A stretch of 64,000 nucleotides of DNA, from positions 124,001 to 188,000 of the forward strand of contig SRUQ01000008.1 of NCBI GenBank assembly GCA_004791255.1, given 5' to 3'. Below the pieces are notes generated by a model. That model ran no database searches. It was given only the letters and a program-made list of their open reading frames with translations, and was not told the DNA's origin. Positions 8,343 to 16,283 of this stretch are shown here, in pieces. This DNA comes from a bacterium M00.F.Ca.ET.205.01.1.1 (lineage in GTDB: Bacteria; Pseudomonadota; Alphaproteobacteria; Rhizobiales; Rhizobiaceae). Every line of letters starts with the position of its first letter. Position 1 is the stretch's first letter. The position numbers were made by a program, and so were the translations under genes.

Positions 8343-10234
8343 TGCCGGCGCAAAACGACGACGAGAAGGAAGACAAGAGCGGGCGGCCAACCAAGGCCGT
8401 CGTCGGCTCGCACCGCGACGAGGAGGAGGTCTTCGGCAAGGCCTACGACCCGCGCATAATCAGGCGCATCTGGAGCTTCGTGAAGCCGTATCAGAGCCGG
8501 ATATTCATCTCGGTCGCCGCGGTGCTGGTGTTCACGCTGACGCAGTTGGCGATCCCGCTGGTGATCCGCTATGCCATCGACCACGGCATGGCTCCGGGCA
8601 GGCTCGACCGCTCGGTGATGATCGGGGCGACCGTCGCCTTCGCGGGGATCATCCTTATCAACTATGCGGCGAGCCATGTGCAGGAGACCGTCGTCGGCAA
8701 GGTGGCCGAGAACGTGCTGTCGGACCTGCGCCGCGCCATGTTCAGCCATCTGCAGCGCGTCTCGCTGAGCTTCATGGACAAGACAGAGGTCGGCCGGCTG
8801 ATGTCGCGCCTGCAGGGCGACGTCAACTCGATGCAGGAATTCCTCGAAACGTCGGTCATGTCGGTTGGCGACATCGTGCTGTTGTTCGGCATCGTCAGCG
8901 TGCTCTTGTGGCTCGACTTCCGGCTCGGGCTGCTGACGCTGTCGACGATGCCGATGCTGTTCATCGTGCGCCTGTTCTGGCTGCCGCGCGCCAAGGTCGC
9001 CTTCATGGCCGCGCACGAAACCAACTCGATCGCCAATGGCGCGTTGGCGGAAGGCATCCATGGCGTGCGCACGGTGCAGAGCCTGGAGCGCCAGCATGTC
9101 AATTTCGACCTTTACGACGAGAAGGTGCTGGCCAATCTGAACGCCCATCTGCGGTCGGCGAAATACGCGCAGGTGATGGTGCCGATCGTCGATACGCTGA
9201 CCGGCATCGCCATGGCGACCGTCATCGTCGTCGGTGGCTCGATGGTGCTGTCGCACAGCCTCGACGTCGGCGTCATGGTGGCGTTCCTGTTCTACATCCA
9301 GCGCTTCTTCGATCCGATCCGCTCGCTCACCATGCAGTACAGCGTCATGCAGCGCGCCATGGCTTCGGGCCAGCGCATCTCGGAAGTGCTCGACGTGCCG
9401 GTGGAGGTCAGCGACCGGCCGGGTGCGGTTTCGCTGTCGCGCGACATGGACGGCTCGGTCGAATTCAGGAACGTCACCTTCGGCTACCGGCAAAACCTGC
9501 CGGTGCTGAAGGACATCTCGTTCCGCGTCAATCCGGGCGAGACGGTAGCACTTGTCGGCCCGACCGGATCGGGCAAGTCGAGCTCTATGGCTCTGGTGCA
9601 CCGCTTCTACGATGTCTGGTCAGGCGAGGTGCTGGTCGGCGGACATGACGTGCGCGACCTGACGCAGGATTCGCTCGGCGACCAGGTGGCCATGGTGCTG
9701 CAGGAGCCGTTCCTGTTTTCCGGAACGGTGCTGGAGAACATCCGCTACCACAAGACATCAGCCATCCGCGAAGAGGTGGTGCGCGCAGCAAAGGCGGTCG
9801 GCGCGCATGACTTCATCGAGGATTTGCCTGATGGCTACGACACGGAACTCGAGCAGCGCGGCGGCAACCTCTCGCTCGGCCAGCGGCAGTTGATCAGCTT
9901 CGCGCGGGCGCTGGTGGCCGACGCCAAGATCCTGGTGCTAGACGAAGCCACCGCCAGCATCGATTCCTACACGGAGATGCTGATCCAGAAGGCGCTGGTG
10001 ACATTGCTGGAGGGCCGCACCGGCCTCGTCATCGCGCACCGGCTGGCCACCATCCGCGGCGCCGACCGCATCATCGTGCTGCAGAACGGCGAGATCGTCG
10101 AAAGCGGCAACCACGAACAGCTGATGGAAAGAAAGGGCCTCTACGCCCGCCTCTACAACATGAACTACGCCTCGTTCGACGACATTTCGGAAGAGGACAT
10201 GGAGCGCGATATGGCGGTGGGCAAGGCGACATAG
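8342..10234 (+). CDS. ABC exporter half-transporter, subunit 2 (catalytic NBD)
   Basis: A 630-residue TMD-NBD half-transporter that starts one base inside the stop codon of subunit 1. A charged cytoplasmic lead (about 1-35) precedes six transmembrane helices (about 45-325). The NBD has Walker A GPTGSGKSS (about 405), Walker B LVLDEATAS with the catalytic Glu present, and H-loop IAHR. Its signature reads LSLGQ instead of LSGGQ. A degenerate signature here and a degenerate Walker B in the partner belong to the same composite ATP site, which fits a heterodimer with one active and one regulatory site, as in BmrCD or TM287/288. Confidence 0.9.
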   Translation: MPAQNDDEKEDKSGRPTKAVVGSHRDEEEVFGKAYDPRIIRRIWSFVKPYQSRIFISVAAVLVFTLTQLAIPLVIRYAIDHGMAPGRLDRSVMIGATVAFAGIILINYAASHVQETVVGKVAENVLSDLRRAMFSHLQRVSLSFMDKTEVGRLMSRLQGDVNSMQEFLETSVMSVGDIVLLFGIVSVLLWLDFRLGLLTLSTMPMLFIVRLFWLPRAKVAFMAAHETNSIANGALAEGIHGVRTVQSLERQHVNFDLYDEKVLANLNAHLRSAKYAQVMVPIVDTLTGIAMATVIVVGGSMVLSHSLDVGVMVAFLFYIQRFFDPIRSLTMQYSVMQRAMASGQRISEVLDVPVEVSDRPGAVSLSRDMDGSVEFRNVTFGYRQNLPVLKDISFRVNPGETVALVGPTGSGKSSSMALVHRFYDVWSGEVLVGGHDVRDLTQDSLGDQVAMVLQEPFLFSGTVLENIRYHKTSAIREEVVRAAKAVGAHDFIEDLPDGYDTELEQRGGNLSLGQRQLISFARALVADAKILVLDEATASIDSYTEMLIQKALVTLLEGRTGLVIAHRLATIRGADRIIVLQNGEIVESGNHEQLMERKGLYARLYNMNYASFDDISEEDMERDMAVGKAT

Positions 10235-10409
10235 ATGTCGTGGCGAACAGGCCAGCAAGAACGGCAGCGGTCCTCGGCGACGCGGCATGCCGACCAGATC
10301 ACCCGTGGAAACGGCATGCCGACCCCCGGGTCAGGTAAATATAAGCGTTTGCTGTTAAGCCTCGCGCAACCTCTCCGGTCCATGCTGGTTGCAGATCGTC
10401 GAGGGTGCC

Positions 10410-10949
10410 ATGAAGCGCAAGTCGATATTACTCTTCGCTTTTCCTGCGTTCGTGCTGCTTGCTCTGACTGCAGAGCGAGTGGCGACGGTTCTGCTTGGAA
10501 CCTATCCGGCTAGCCCCGCAATGTGGTTTGTCTGGCTTGAACTGCGCCCCTTGGCGACGATGTTCTGGCAGCAGGTCGATCTTTATCTGGGTGGCACGAT
10601 GGCCGTTGACGCCGCCATCCTGGCCGCGGCAGCGATCATCTTCTGGATGGCGTGCCGCACGAGAAAGTCGGCTGCATTCTTCTTCCTTGCCAATCACCTG
10701 GCGCTGCTTTTCGCCGGGCTGATGATGGCCGTAGGCGGTCATTCGGAAACGGCGAGCACGATTGCCGCATTCGCGCCCCCCAGCACCTTTCCGTTCTCGC
10801 TGATGGTCGATTTCACCTGGGAGAACAGCTTGGTGCTCACACTCGGCTTTGCAGCCTGCGCCTACTGTCATGTCGCCTACCTCAGCGAAACCCGGCAGCG
10901 CGCAGAGGCGCTGGCCGTGCGCCTGATGGCCCTGAAGCGGGATTTCTAA
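10410..10949 (+). CDS. Hypothetical four-helix membrane protein
   Basis: A 179-residue protein I do not recognise. Four hydrophobic stretches are visible: about 5-24, 60-80, 90-108 and 133-152. The C-terminus is basic and cytoplasmic-looking (SETRQRAEALAVRLMALKRDF region). The ATG at 10410 is preferred because GAGGG lies about 5 bases upstream; a TTG seven codons earlier is less likely. It lies between the ABC exporter pair and the convergent end of the minus-strand pilus arm, about 175 bases after the exporter, so it may have its own promoter. No function can be given. Confidence 0.55.
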   Translation: MKRKSILLFAFPAFVLLALTAERVATVLLGTYPASPAMWFVWLELRPLATMFWQQVDLYLGGTMAVDAAILAAAAIIFWMACRTRKSAAFFFLANHLALLFAGLMMAVGGHSETASTIAAFAPPSTFPFSLMVDFTWENSLVLTLGFAACAYCHVAYLSETRQRAEALAVRLMALKRDF

Positions 10950-10988
10950 GGCAGATCAGCAGCGCCGCTATCGCCGCCCCCGCGCTCT

Positions 10989-11564
10989 CTACTTGACCTT
11001 GCGGTAGTAGACCTTGCCCTCCGGTGTTACCGTTCGCTGGTATGCCGGATTTGGGCCAGGGGGTGCTGCGGAAATCCTCCTCCTGGGCGGCTGCGGCGTC
11101 TCAATTACTGAGGGCTCGGTCGCGACTTCGGTGTCGGCAGACGCTTCCGCCACGGTACTGCTTGCGACAAATGGTTCCGGCGCGCTCGACATGCTGGCGT
11201 CATCGGCCACTGAAGGGTTCTGTTCCAATCGGACTATGTTGCCGTTGATTTCGTTGAAACGGCCTTGCAGCTGGCTATCCAGTCTTTCGAACCGGCTTTG
11301 GAAGCCGTTGTTGACCGTATCGAGCCGGGCGCCGATCCGCTGCTCGAACGCCCCGAGTTCCTCAAGCCGTCCTTCCACGTTGCGCAGGTCGCTGATGCCC
11401 CTGTAGAGAAAGACGGCCGCCGTGGCGTTCAGCACGGCAAACAGCGACAATCCGATGGTGACGGCGACAGCCAGCCGGGACCGGCTTTTGTCGCGGTCGA
11501 GCAGTGGCGCTTCAAGCGGCTCGGCGACTATGGTCGGCACGTCCGGATCGCTGATCGTCGTCAT
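10989..11564 (-). CDS. Single-pass membrane protein with periplasmic coiled coil, attached to the pilus/transpeptidase operon
   Basis: A 191-residue protein with a short cytoplasmic head, one transmembrane helix (about 31-53), a predicted coiled coil (about 57-113, heptad-like LRNVEGRLEELGAFEQRIG) and a Pro/Ala/Glu-rich tail ending in basic residues. Its ATG overlaps the stop of the L,D-transpeptidase by four bases (ATGA), so the two are translationally coupled. The layout suggests a periplasmic scaffold or partner of the transpeptidase, but no known family is recognised. It is the last gene of the minus-strand run that begins with the pilin genes. Confidence 0.6.
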   Translation of the reverse strand: MTTISDPDVPTIVAEPLEAPLLDRDKSRSRLAVAVTIGLSLFAVLNATAAVFLYRGISDLRNVEGRLEELGAFEQRIGARLDTVNNGFQSRFERLDSQLQGRFNEINGNIVRLEQNPSVADDASMSSAPEPFVASSTVAEASADTEVATEPSVIETPQPPRRRISAAPPGPNPAYQRTVTPEGKVYYRKVK

Positions 11565-12151
11565 TGAACCACCACCTTGGTACCTATCGGCACGCGCTTG
11601 AAAAGATCGATCACGTCCGTGTTGGTAAGACGAAAACAGCCGGATGTGCCGTCGAACCCCACGCCCGTGGGATCATTGGTGCCGTGGATACGATAGAGCG
11701 TGTCGCGCCCATCGCGAAGCAGATAAAGCGCCCTTGCACCCAGCGGATTGTAAGGACCCGAAGGCACCAGTTCCGGCAGTTCCGGCTGGCGGGCGCGCAT
11801 TTCCTTGGGCGGGCGCCACTGCGGCCATTCCGTCTTTGCCCCTACTTTGACGATCCCGGTCCAGCCGAATCCGTCCCGTCCGACGCTGATCTGGTAGCGA
11901 AGCGCCTGGCCCTGGCGGGTCACCAGGTAAAGCGCCTTCTCGCCCTTGCGGATGATGATCGTTCCCGGCTGCTCGGTGGTTGTGAAGGCAACGGCCTTGC
12001 GCAGGCTGGGCCCCATCGCCGGCAGCGGCGGCCGATCCGAAAGCCCCGATCGCGCATGGGCCACGTCGTGTACGGATAGCGCCAGCGCCACGCCCAGCAC
12101 GCAGGCGCCTGCCAGCCCCGCGGCAACCCGATATCTATCGGGCAGCGTCAT
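11561..12151 (-). CDS. L,D-transpeptidase (YkuD/ErfK family)
   Basis: A 196-residue periplasmic enzyme. An N-terminal signal sequence (about 8-34, ending VAHARS) precedes a YkuD catalytic domain. The active-site motif is complete: YRIHGTNDP followed by SGCFRLTN, with the nucleophilic Cys in SGCFR. Family members form 3-3 peptidoglycan crosslinks or attach proteins to the wall; rhizobia use such crosslinks heavily. The ATG at 12151 overlaps the cpaE stop by 17 bases, and its own stop overlaps the next ATG, so it belongs to the tail of the pilus operon. A TTG one codon earlier (12154) is possible. A role in opening or anchoring peptidoglycan around the pilus is inferred only. Confidence 0.9.
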   Translation of the reverse strand: MTLPDRYRVAAGLAGACVLGVALALSVHDVAHARSGLSDRPPLPAMGPSLRKAVAFTTTEQPGTIIIRKGEKALYLVTRQGQALRYQISVGRDGFGWTGIVKVGAKTEWPQWRPPKEMRARQPELPELVPSGPYNPLGARALYLLRDGRDTLYRIHGTNDPTGVGFDGTSGCFRLTNTDVIDLFKRVPIGTKVVVQ

Positions 12152-13298
12152 CAAGCCGCTCTTTGAACATCCGCTTCAGATCCTTGTTGAAGCGCGCGCG
12201 CCCATCTACCTCGGAAGGTGGGATAGCCCGGTTCAGCGCATCGGTCAAAAGGGCGCTGTCGAGCGCGACCGACTTGATGTGCGGCGCCTTGAAGATCTTT
12301 TCGAGTTCGCTGCGCGAAAAATGGTTCCCGAACCATTTGCGCTTGTGCTTGTTGGCGACGAGCGTGATGCTGACCGCATTGCCGCGCAGCTCACGGATCT
12401 TCTTGTAGAGGCGCTTGCCTTGCCGCAGCGAAGCGACATTGAGTTCGAAGACGATGAATATCTCGTCGCTCGTCGAAAGCACCGAGTTTTGCCAGGGCGT
12501 CTCGATGTTCGGCAGGTCGATGACGATGTCGTCGAAACGGTAAGCGACGAGATCCAGGAGCCGGAAGACGAAATCGCTGCCGTGTGGCTCGAACGGCAGC
12601 TGCGGCCTCTCGAACGCATAGAGCGTGAGGCCGGACGGGCGCGAAAGCTTGATGACATCCATCAGCTCGACATCCAGCCGCTCCGGCTGGCCGATGATGC
12701 CAGCAAGATCGAACTGGTTGAACAGATTGAGGTAGGCGCCGCAATTGGCGCTCTGGAAATCGAGATCGACCAGGCAGGTCGAGGCCGCGCGTTCTGCCGA
12801 TTTCGAGGCCAGGAATTCGGCCGCCGACAGCGCCAGCGTCGTCGCGCCGGCGCCACCGCTGGCGCTGATGAAAGTGATGATGCGGCTTTTCGTTCCCTGG
12901 TTGCCGGTATCATGGAAGGTCACCGCGTTGAGCAGTTCCTTGCCGTCGAGCGGCTTGTGCAGCCAGTCCGAGGCGTTCATGCGCACCAGCACGCGCGTCT
13001 GTTCCGACGCCAGTTCGTCGGAAACCGCGATAAGCGGCACGCTCGCCCACAGGGCGCGCGCCTCGACTATGCCTGGCCTGCCGAGCAGACCGCCATTGCC
13101 GAGATCGAGGATGACGATGCCCGGGCGCGTGTCCGCCGGCGGACCTTTGAGAAAATCATCCGTCTCGGAAATCCGGACGTCGTAGATCGCCAGCGCGTCG
13201 AGCCGCGTCGCCACATCGCGCTTGAAATTCGGATCGGAGGAAAACAGCGCCACCTGCTTTCGCTTGGTCGGCAGAACCTTGGGGTTGATGGCGTTCAT
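12135..13298 (-). CDS. cpaE: Tad pilus assembly protein CpaE/TadZ
   Basis: A 387-residue MinD/ParA-like protein that places the Tad pilus machine at the pole. Residues about 15-130 form a receiver-like domain (VALFSSDPNFKRDVATRL, then VILDLGNGG). The ATPase half starts at about 143 with ISASGGAGATTLALSAAEF; the Walker A is GGAGATT and lacks the deviant lysine of KGGxGKT, as in many CpaE/TadZ proteins. DLDFQS and VIDLPN are the Walker A' and B equivalents. The ATG at 13298 overlaps the upstream stop (ATGA) and is preferred to a GTG three codons earlier. Confidence 0.9.
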   Translation of the reverse strand: MNAINPKVLPTKRKQVALFSSDPNFKRDVATRLDALAIYDVRISETDDFLKGPPADTRPGIVILDLGNGGLLGRPGIVEARALWASVPLIAVSDELASEQTRVLVRMNASDWLHKPLDGKELLNAVTFHDTGNQGTKSRIITFISASGGAGATTLALSAAEFLASKSAERAASTCLVDLDFQSANCGAYLNLFNQFDLAGIIGQPERLDVELMDVIKLSRPSGLTLYAFERPQLPFEPHGSDFVFRLLDLVAYRFDDIVIDLPNIETPWQNSVLSTSDEIFIVFELNVASLRQGKRLYKKIRELRGNAVSITLVANKHKRKWFGNHFSRSELEKIFKAPHIKSVALDSALLTDALNRAIPPSEVDGRARFNKDLKRMFKERLDDAAR

Positions 13299-13933
13299 GG
13301 CGTCCACGTGCTCTTCATGTCTTCGCCCGTAACCGTGCTCAGCATGGAGGGCATGGTGATGTTGCCGAACCCGAGCAAGCCGCCCAGGAAGAAGAACTGG
13401 AAGGGATGATTGGTGATGCTGACGGTGATGGTCGGCACAGGCCCGCTAGGCCGTGTCCAGTAGCCAAGGCCTGATGCGGCATATTCTATCCGCACTTCGG
13501 ATTTAAGCAGCGTAGGCAGAAGATTGACCATGCCCGCCCGTCCGCCGCCGCCACTGAAAATAAAATCGAATGAGGCCTGGCTCACCGTGAGGTTCTGGCA
13601 TGTGGCGCCGGTTCCGCAACTGCACGAAACGGTACCTGCGCTATCAGCGGTGCATATGTAGTCGTACGTGCCCGCCGGAACGGCGGTTCCCACCAGCGTG
13701 GGGTCGGAGGGCGTTTTTGCCTCAAGGGCGAGCCCGCTGGCGATAGGCGTGGAAATCCGCGCCAGCCTGGCGCCCATCTGCACTGCCTTGTTGCCGGCGT
13801 TCCATTGGTAGAAGAGGTAGCCGAAGTCGACAAAGCCGAGCAGCAGGGTCAGCAGCACCGGCATGGCCACGGCCATTTCGACCATGGTGGCGCCGGACTG
13901 GTCCGCGCCGAATTTCCGCTTCGCCATCACCAT
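13295..13933 (-). CDS. TadE/TadG-like pseudopilin
   Basis: About 212 residues. The N-terminus is a pseudopilin: short basic lead, then DQSGATMVEMAVAMPVLLTLLLGFVDFGYLFYQ-type hydrophobic helix with the conserved Glu five residues after the Gly processing site (G/ATMVE). The remainder is an extracytoplasmic domain with Cys residues in a TCQNL-type region. TadE-like proteins are processed by the prepilin peptidase and help pilus biogenesis. Starts at 13933 and 13927 are both possible; 13933 has an AGGAG at better distance. It overlaps the upstream TadE gene by a few bases. Confidence 0.82.
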   Translation of the reverse strand: MVMAKRKFGADQSGATMVEMAVAMPVLLTLLLGFVDFGYLFYQWNAGNKAVQMGARLARISTPIASGLALEAKTPSDPTLVGTAVPAGTYDYICTADSAGTVSCSCGTGATCQNLTVSQASFDFIFSGGGGRAGMVNLLPTLLKSEVRIEYAASGLGYWTRPSGPVPTITVSITNHPFQFFFLGGLLGFGNITMPSMLSTVTGEDMKSTWTP

Positions 13934-14415
13934 CCGAGGACTCGCTCCTGATGTGACGCGGTTATTGTGAGGGCGCCGAAGCCAAGATAGCTCCAAAGCC
14001 CGAGATCGCTATAGGGGAAAGAGGCGCTGACCTTAACGACATTCACCGTACCGGTGCTGCTGAGATAGAGTTCGGTGCCGGTGGAAAGGTCAACCGCCTG
14101 GAAGGAACTGACACTTACCTGCACCGTGCTCCAGCCCTTCACCCTGTCGCTGCCGCCGGTGACGGCGCCCTTTATAGCCAGGTTCGTTCCGAGCGCGACG
14201 CAATTGTTCCAGTCGCTGCCATTGCAGCGCGCCATGTAACGCGCGCCGTCCTCCACGCCGGCTTCGAGCAGCAGACGCGTGTTCAGGATGTTGGAGAATT
14301 CGAACACACCCGCCGACAACAGAAGCATGAATGGTACGACGAGCGCCACCTCGACCAGTGCAGCACCGTTTTCCTCGCCTTTGAAACGTTGGATGATTTC
14401 GCTGAGCTTGATCAT
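13927..14415 (-). CDS. TadE-like pseudopilin
   Basis: A 162-residue protein starting MIKLSEIIQRFKGEENGAALVEVALVV in pieces: a basic lead, then Gly followed by AALVE, the TadE processing motif, and a hydrophobic helix (about 18-40). The rest is a beta-rich extracytoplasmic domain with one Cys pair region (RCNGSDWNNCVA). The start at 14415 lies 7 bases after the tadG stop; an upstream in-frame codon at 14541 would put 42 residues of tadG-overlapping, unconserved sequence on the front. With the neighbouring copy it forms a pair of TadE paralogues. Confidence 0.85.
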   Translation of the reverse strand: MIKLSEIIQRFKGEENGAALVEVALVVPFMLLLSAGVFEFSNILNTRLLLEAGVEDGARYMARCNGSDWNNCVALGTNLAIKGAVTGGSDRVKGWSTVQVSVSSFQAVDLSTGTELYLSSTGTVNVVKVSASFPYSDLGLWSYLGFGALTITASHQERVLGW

Positions 14416-14422
14416 GGCGGCT

Positions 14423-15919
14423 CTACCGATAGAGCTGGGCTTCGTTGCGGAGAACCTTGTCGAGGGTGTTGTTGCCCAGCGGGCCATCCACATCGACAAT
14501 CTCAAGACTGATAGGCTTCTCGTTAGCCGAAGAGTCCTCATCGTCCTTGCTGTTGTCCTGCTTTTGAACCGGACTGTTTACGAAGACGCTTGCATAGCCA
14601 TCCGGTTTCAACTGGGTGTGACCGTTGATCTTTGATTGGTTGGCGATGCAGTCGACGATCGCCATGTTGAACAGCCGGCGATCGGGATCCGCCGTCGGCG
14701 TCGCACCTTTGAAGCATGCCGGGGTGCCTGTTTCCTTCGACGGATTTGGCGACTTGTCGCCAACCAGGTTGTGAGAGATTTCGTACTTGTAGACGTCGTA
14801 CCGCGAAGCCGGCTGGGTCGTTGAGGTCGGGTGGCTTAAGCTCGGAATCGACGGATAGGCGGCACCACCATGGTTCACGCTCCAGTAGCCTGAGCGATCC
14901 CATGTGGAATCCGTCATACCGGTCGAACTGTCATAGTTGTTGCCTGGCGGAAGACCCATCGCCGAGCCGTCTGTCGCAGCGGTGAACTTGTTGCAGTTGC
15001 TGGTCTTGTCAGCCCCCTTGCGCACGTTGCTCGCCGGTCGGTATTGCCAATTCTTGTCCTGCTTACTGAGTGAACTGCTGTAGATATCGAAGCGAACATT
15101 TACGCCGGCGTTGACCTGCCCAAGAGTGACGCCTGTCTTCGTGGTGAGCGCGTCACGTTGATAGCAGGTTCCTGCCGTACCGATCGCAATCGCATCCCGC
15201 AGCGATGTCAGGTTGTTGTCTATCAAGCCGAAATTGCCTGGCCCTGGGTTTGAGTCCACCTTCAAGATGCGATATTCGCGGCTGTAAGTCAGCCCCGCTG
15301 CAAACGCCTCCTGGATCGTCTTGCTGGTTCCCGGCGTACTCGTCTCGAACGGGTTGCACATGAAGATCGGCACGGTTTCGCAGATGGACTGAGTGAATCC
15401 GGCCACCGCCTGTGGCTGCAGGTCCATGGTGTCGTTGCTGCCAACGAAGCTGGCTGGAAAGATCGTCGCGAAAGCGCCCGCGCCTGCGGCCTTTACTGAG
15501 ACCTCCGCGAACGAAACAGCCTTGGGATCGGTGCTTGCCCAGTTCACTCCGTCCGCGTCGATACCGGCGGCGCTCAATGCGGTGCTGTCACTTGCAGGAA
15601 TTCCGGTCAGGTAGGTTACCGTCACGTCGGATAGGGCGAGCGTGTGATCGCCTGAGGTGGAAAACTTGGTTGTGTTGGTGAGGAGAGTCGTCACAGCCAG
15701 GTTGGCCCGAGTGATCGAATCCGCCCTGCTGTCAAGTTCCGCCGCAGCGGCAAGCGCAAGCGCGTCGGCACCCTTCTGGAGATCGTTGTGAAGAGTGTTT
15801 GCCCGGCTCATGTCGATGGCCAGAAGCGACAAGCCGACGAGAACCGGCACCAAAATTGCGGCGAACAGCATCGCTACGCCGCGCTGATCGTTCCAGAAAG
15901 CTCGAATGGTCCTCAACAT
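14423..15919 (-). CDS. tadG: TadG-like pilus assembly protein with Tad N-terminal domain
   Basis: A 498-residue protein with the DUF2134/Tad_N helix near the start (WNDQRGVAMLFAAILVPVL, about 8-26, then SLLAIDMSRANTLHNDLQK). The rest is a long extracytoplasmic region rich in Ser, Thr and Asn, with several Cys (CETVPIFMC, CYQRD). In Aggregatibacter and Caulobacter TadG-type proteins are needed for pilus production, possibly as an envelope component. The start at 15919 is supported by TAAGGTC just upstream. The gene is a little more AT-rich and more Ser/Thr-rich than its neighbours, usual for a surface-exposed protein. Confidence 0.85.
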   Translation of the reverse strand: MLRTIRAFWNDQRGVAMLFAAILVPVLVGLSLLAIDMSRANTLHNDLQKGADALALAAAAELDSRADSITRANLAVTTLLTNTTKFSTSGDHTLALSDVTVTYLTGIPASDSTALSAAGIDADGVNWASTDPKAVSFAEVSVKAAGAGAFATIFPASFVGSNDTMDLQPQAVAGFTQSICETVPIFMCNPFETSTPGTSKTIQEAFAAGLTYSREYRILKVDSNPGPGNFGLIDNNLTSLRDAIAIGTAGTCYQRDALTTKTGVTLGQVNAGVNVRFDIYSSSLSKQDKNWQYRPASNVRKGADKTSNCNKFTAATDGSAMGLPPGNNYDSSTGMTDSTWDRSGYWSVNHGGAAYPSIPSLSHPTSTTQPASRYDVYKYEISHNLVGDKSPNPSKETGTPACFKGATPTADPDRRLFNMAIVDCIANQSKINGHTQLKPDGYASVFVNSPVQKQDNSKDDEDSSANEKPISLEIVDVDGPLGNNTLDKVLRNEAQLYR

Positions 15920-15983
15920 GACCTTACTCTCTGTTCCATTCGTGCCAAGCATCCTCGCATGCCGGCGCACCGCATCCTTCTGC

Positions 15984-16283
15984 TCAATTCGCTCCGTTGG
16001 TCACGCCTGTCCCGCCGACATTGACCGTCATGTTGGTCGTCGGCGCCGCCGCCGGTGGAATTCTGTACTTTTGGACGGCGGCGGCGGCGCGGACGCCATC
16101 GCCTTCGATCCTGGTATTGTTCGAAGCCGGGTTGAGCGGGTCGACCGTCTGCAACATTGAATTAAACTTCTGCGTATCGCCGGCGGCCAAGGTCACCGTG
16201 TCGTAGTTGTTCAGATAGTCGGCGGCGCAGCCCGTCAGCGGCGCGGCACACAGAATGAGGATCAGGACGCTATTTCTTGACAT
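15984..16283 (-). CDS. Small Tad-locus lipoprotein (CpaD position)
   Basis: A 99-residue predicted lipoprotein. The signal peptide ends in LTGC (lipobox, Cys about 19), followed by AADYLNNYDTVTLAAGDTQKFNSM. The C-terminus is Pro/Ala/Thr-rich. Its ATG lies inside the end of cpaC (14-base overlap) with AAGGAC about 9 bases upstream. It occupies the place where cpaD (a roughly 220-residue outer-membrane lipoprotein) lies in Caulobacter, but is less than half as long. It may be a shortened functional stand-in for CpaD; that is inference from position and lipobox. Confidence 0.7.
   Translation of the reverse strand: MSRNSVLILILCAAPLTGCAADYLNNYDTVTLAAGDTQKFNSMLQTVDPLNPASNNTRIEGDGVRAAAAVQKYRIPPAAAPTTNMTVNVGGTGVTNGAN

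Noticed and set aside
8197..9648. 483-codon frame overlapping the two ABC exporter genes
   Set aside because: Arg/Ala/Gly-rich composition typical of an out-of-frame high-GC shadow; the overlapping exporter frames carry full NBD motifs.
11946..13409. 487-codon plus frame opposite the transpeptidase and cpaE genes
   Set aside because: No family signature; it runs across two or more real minus-strand genes.
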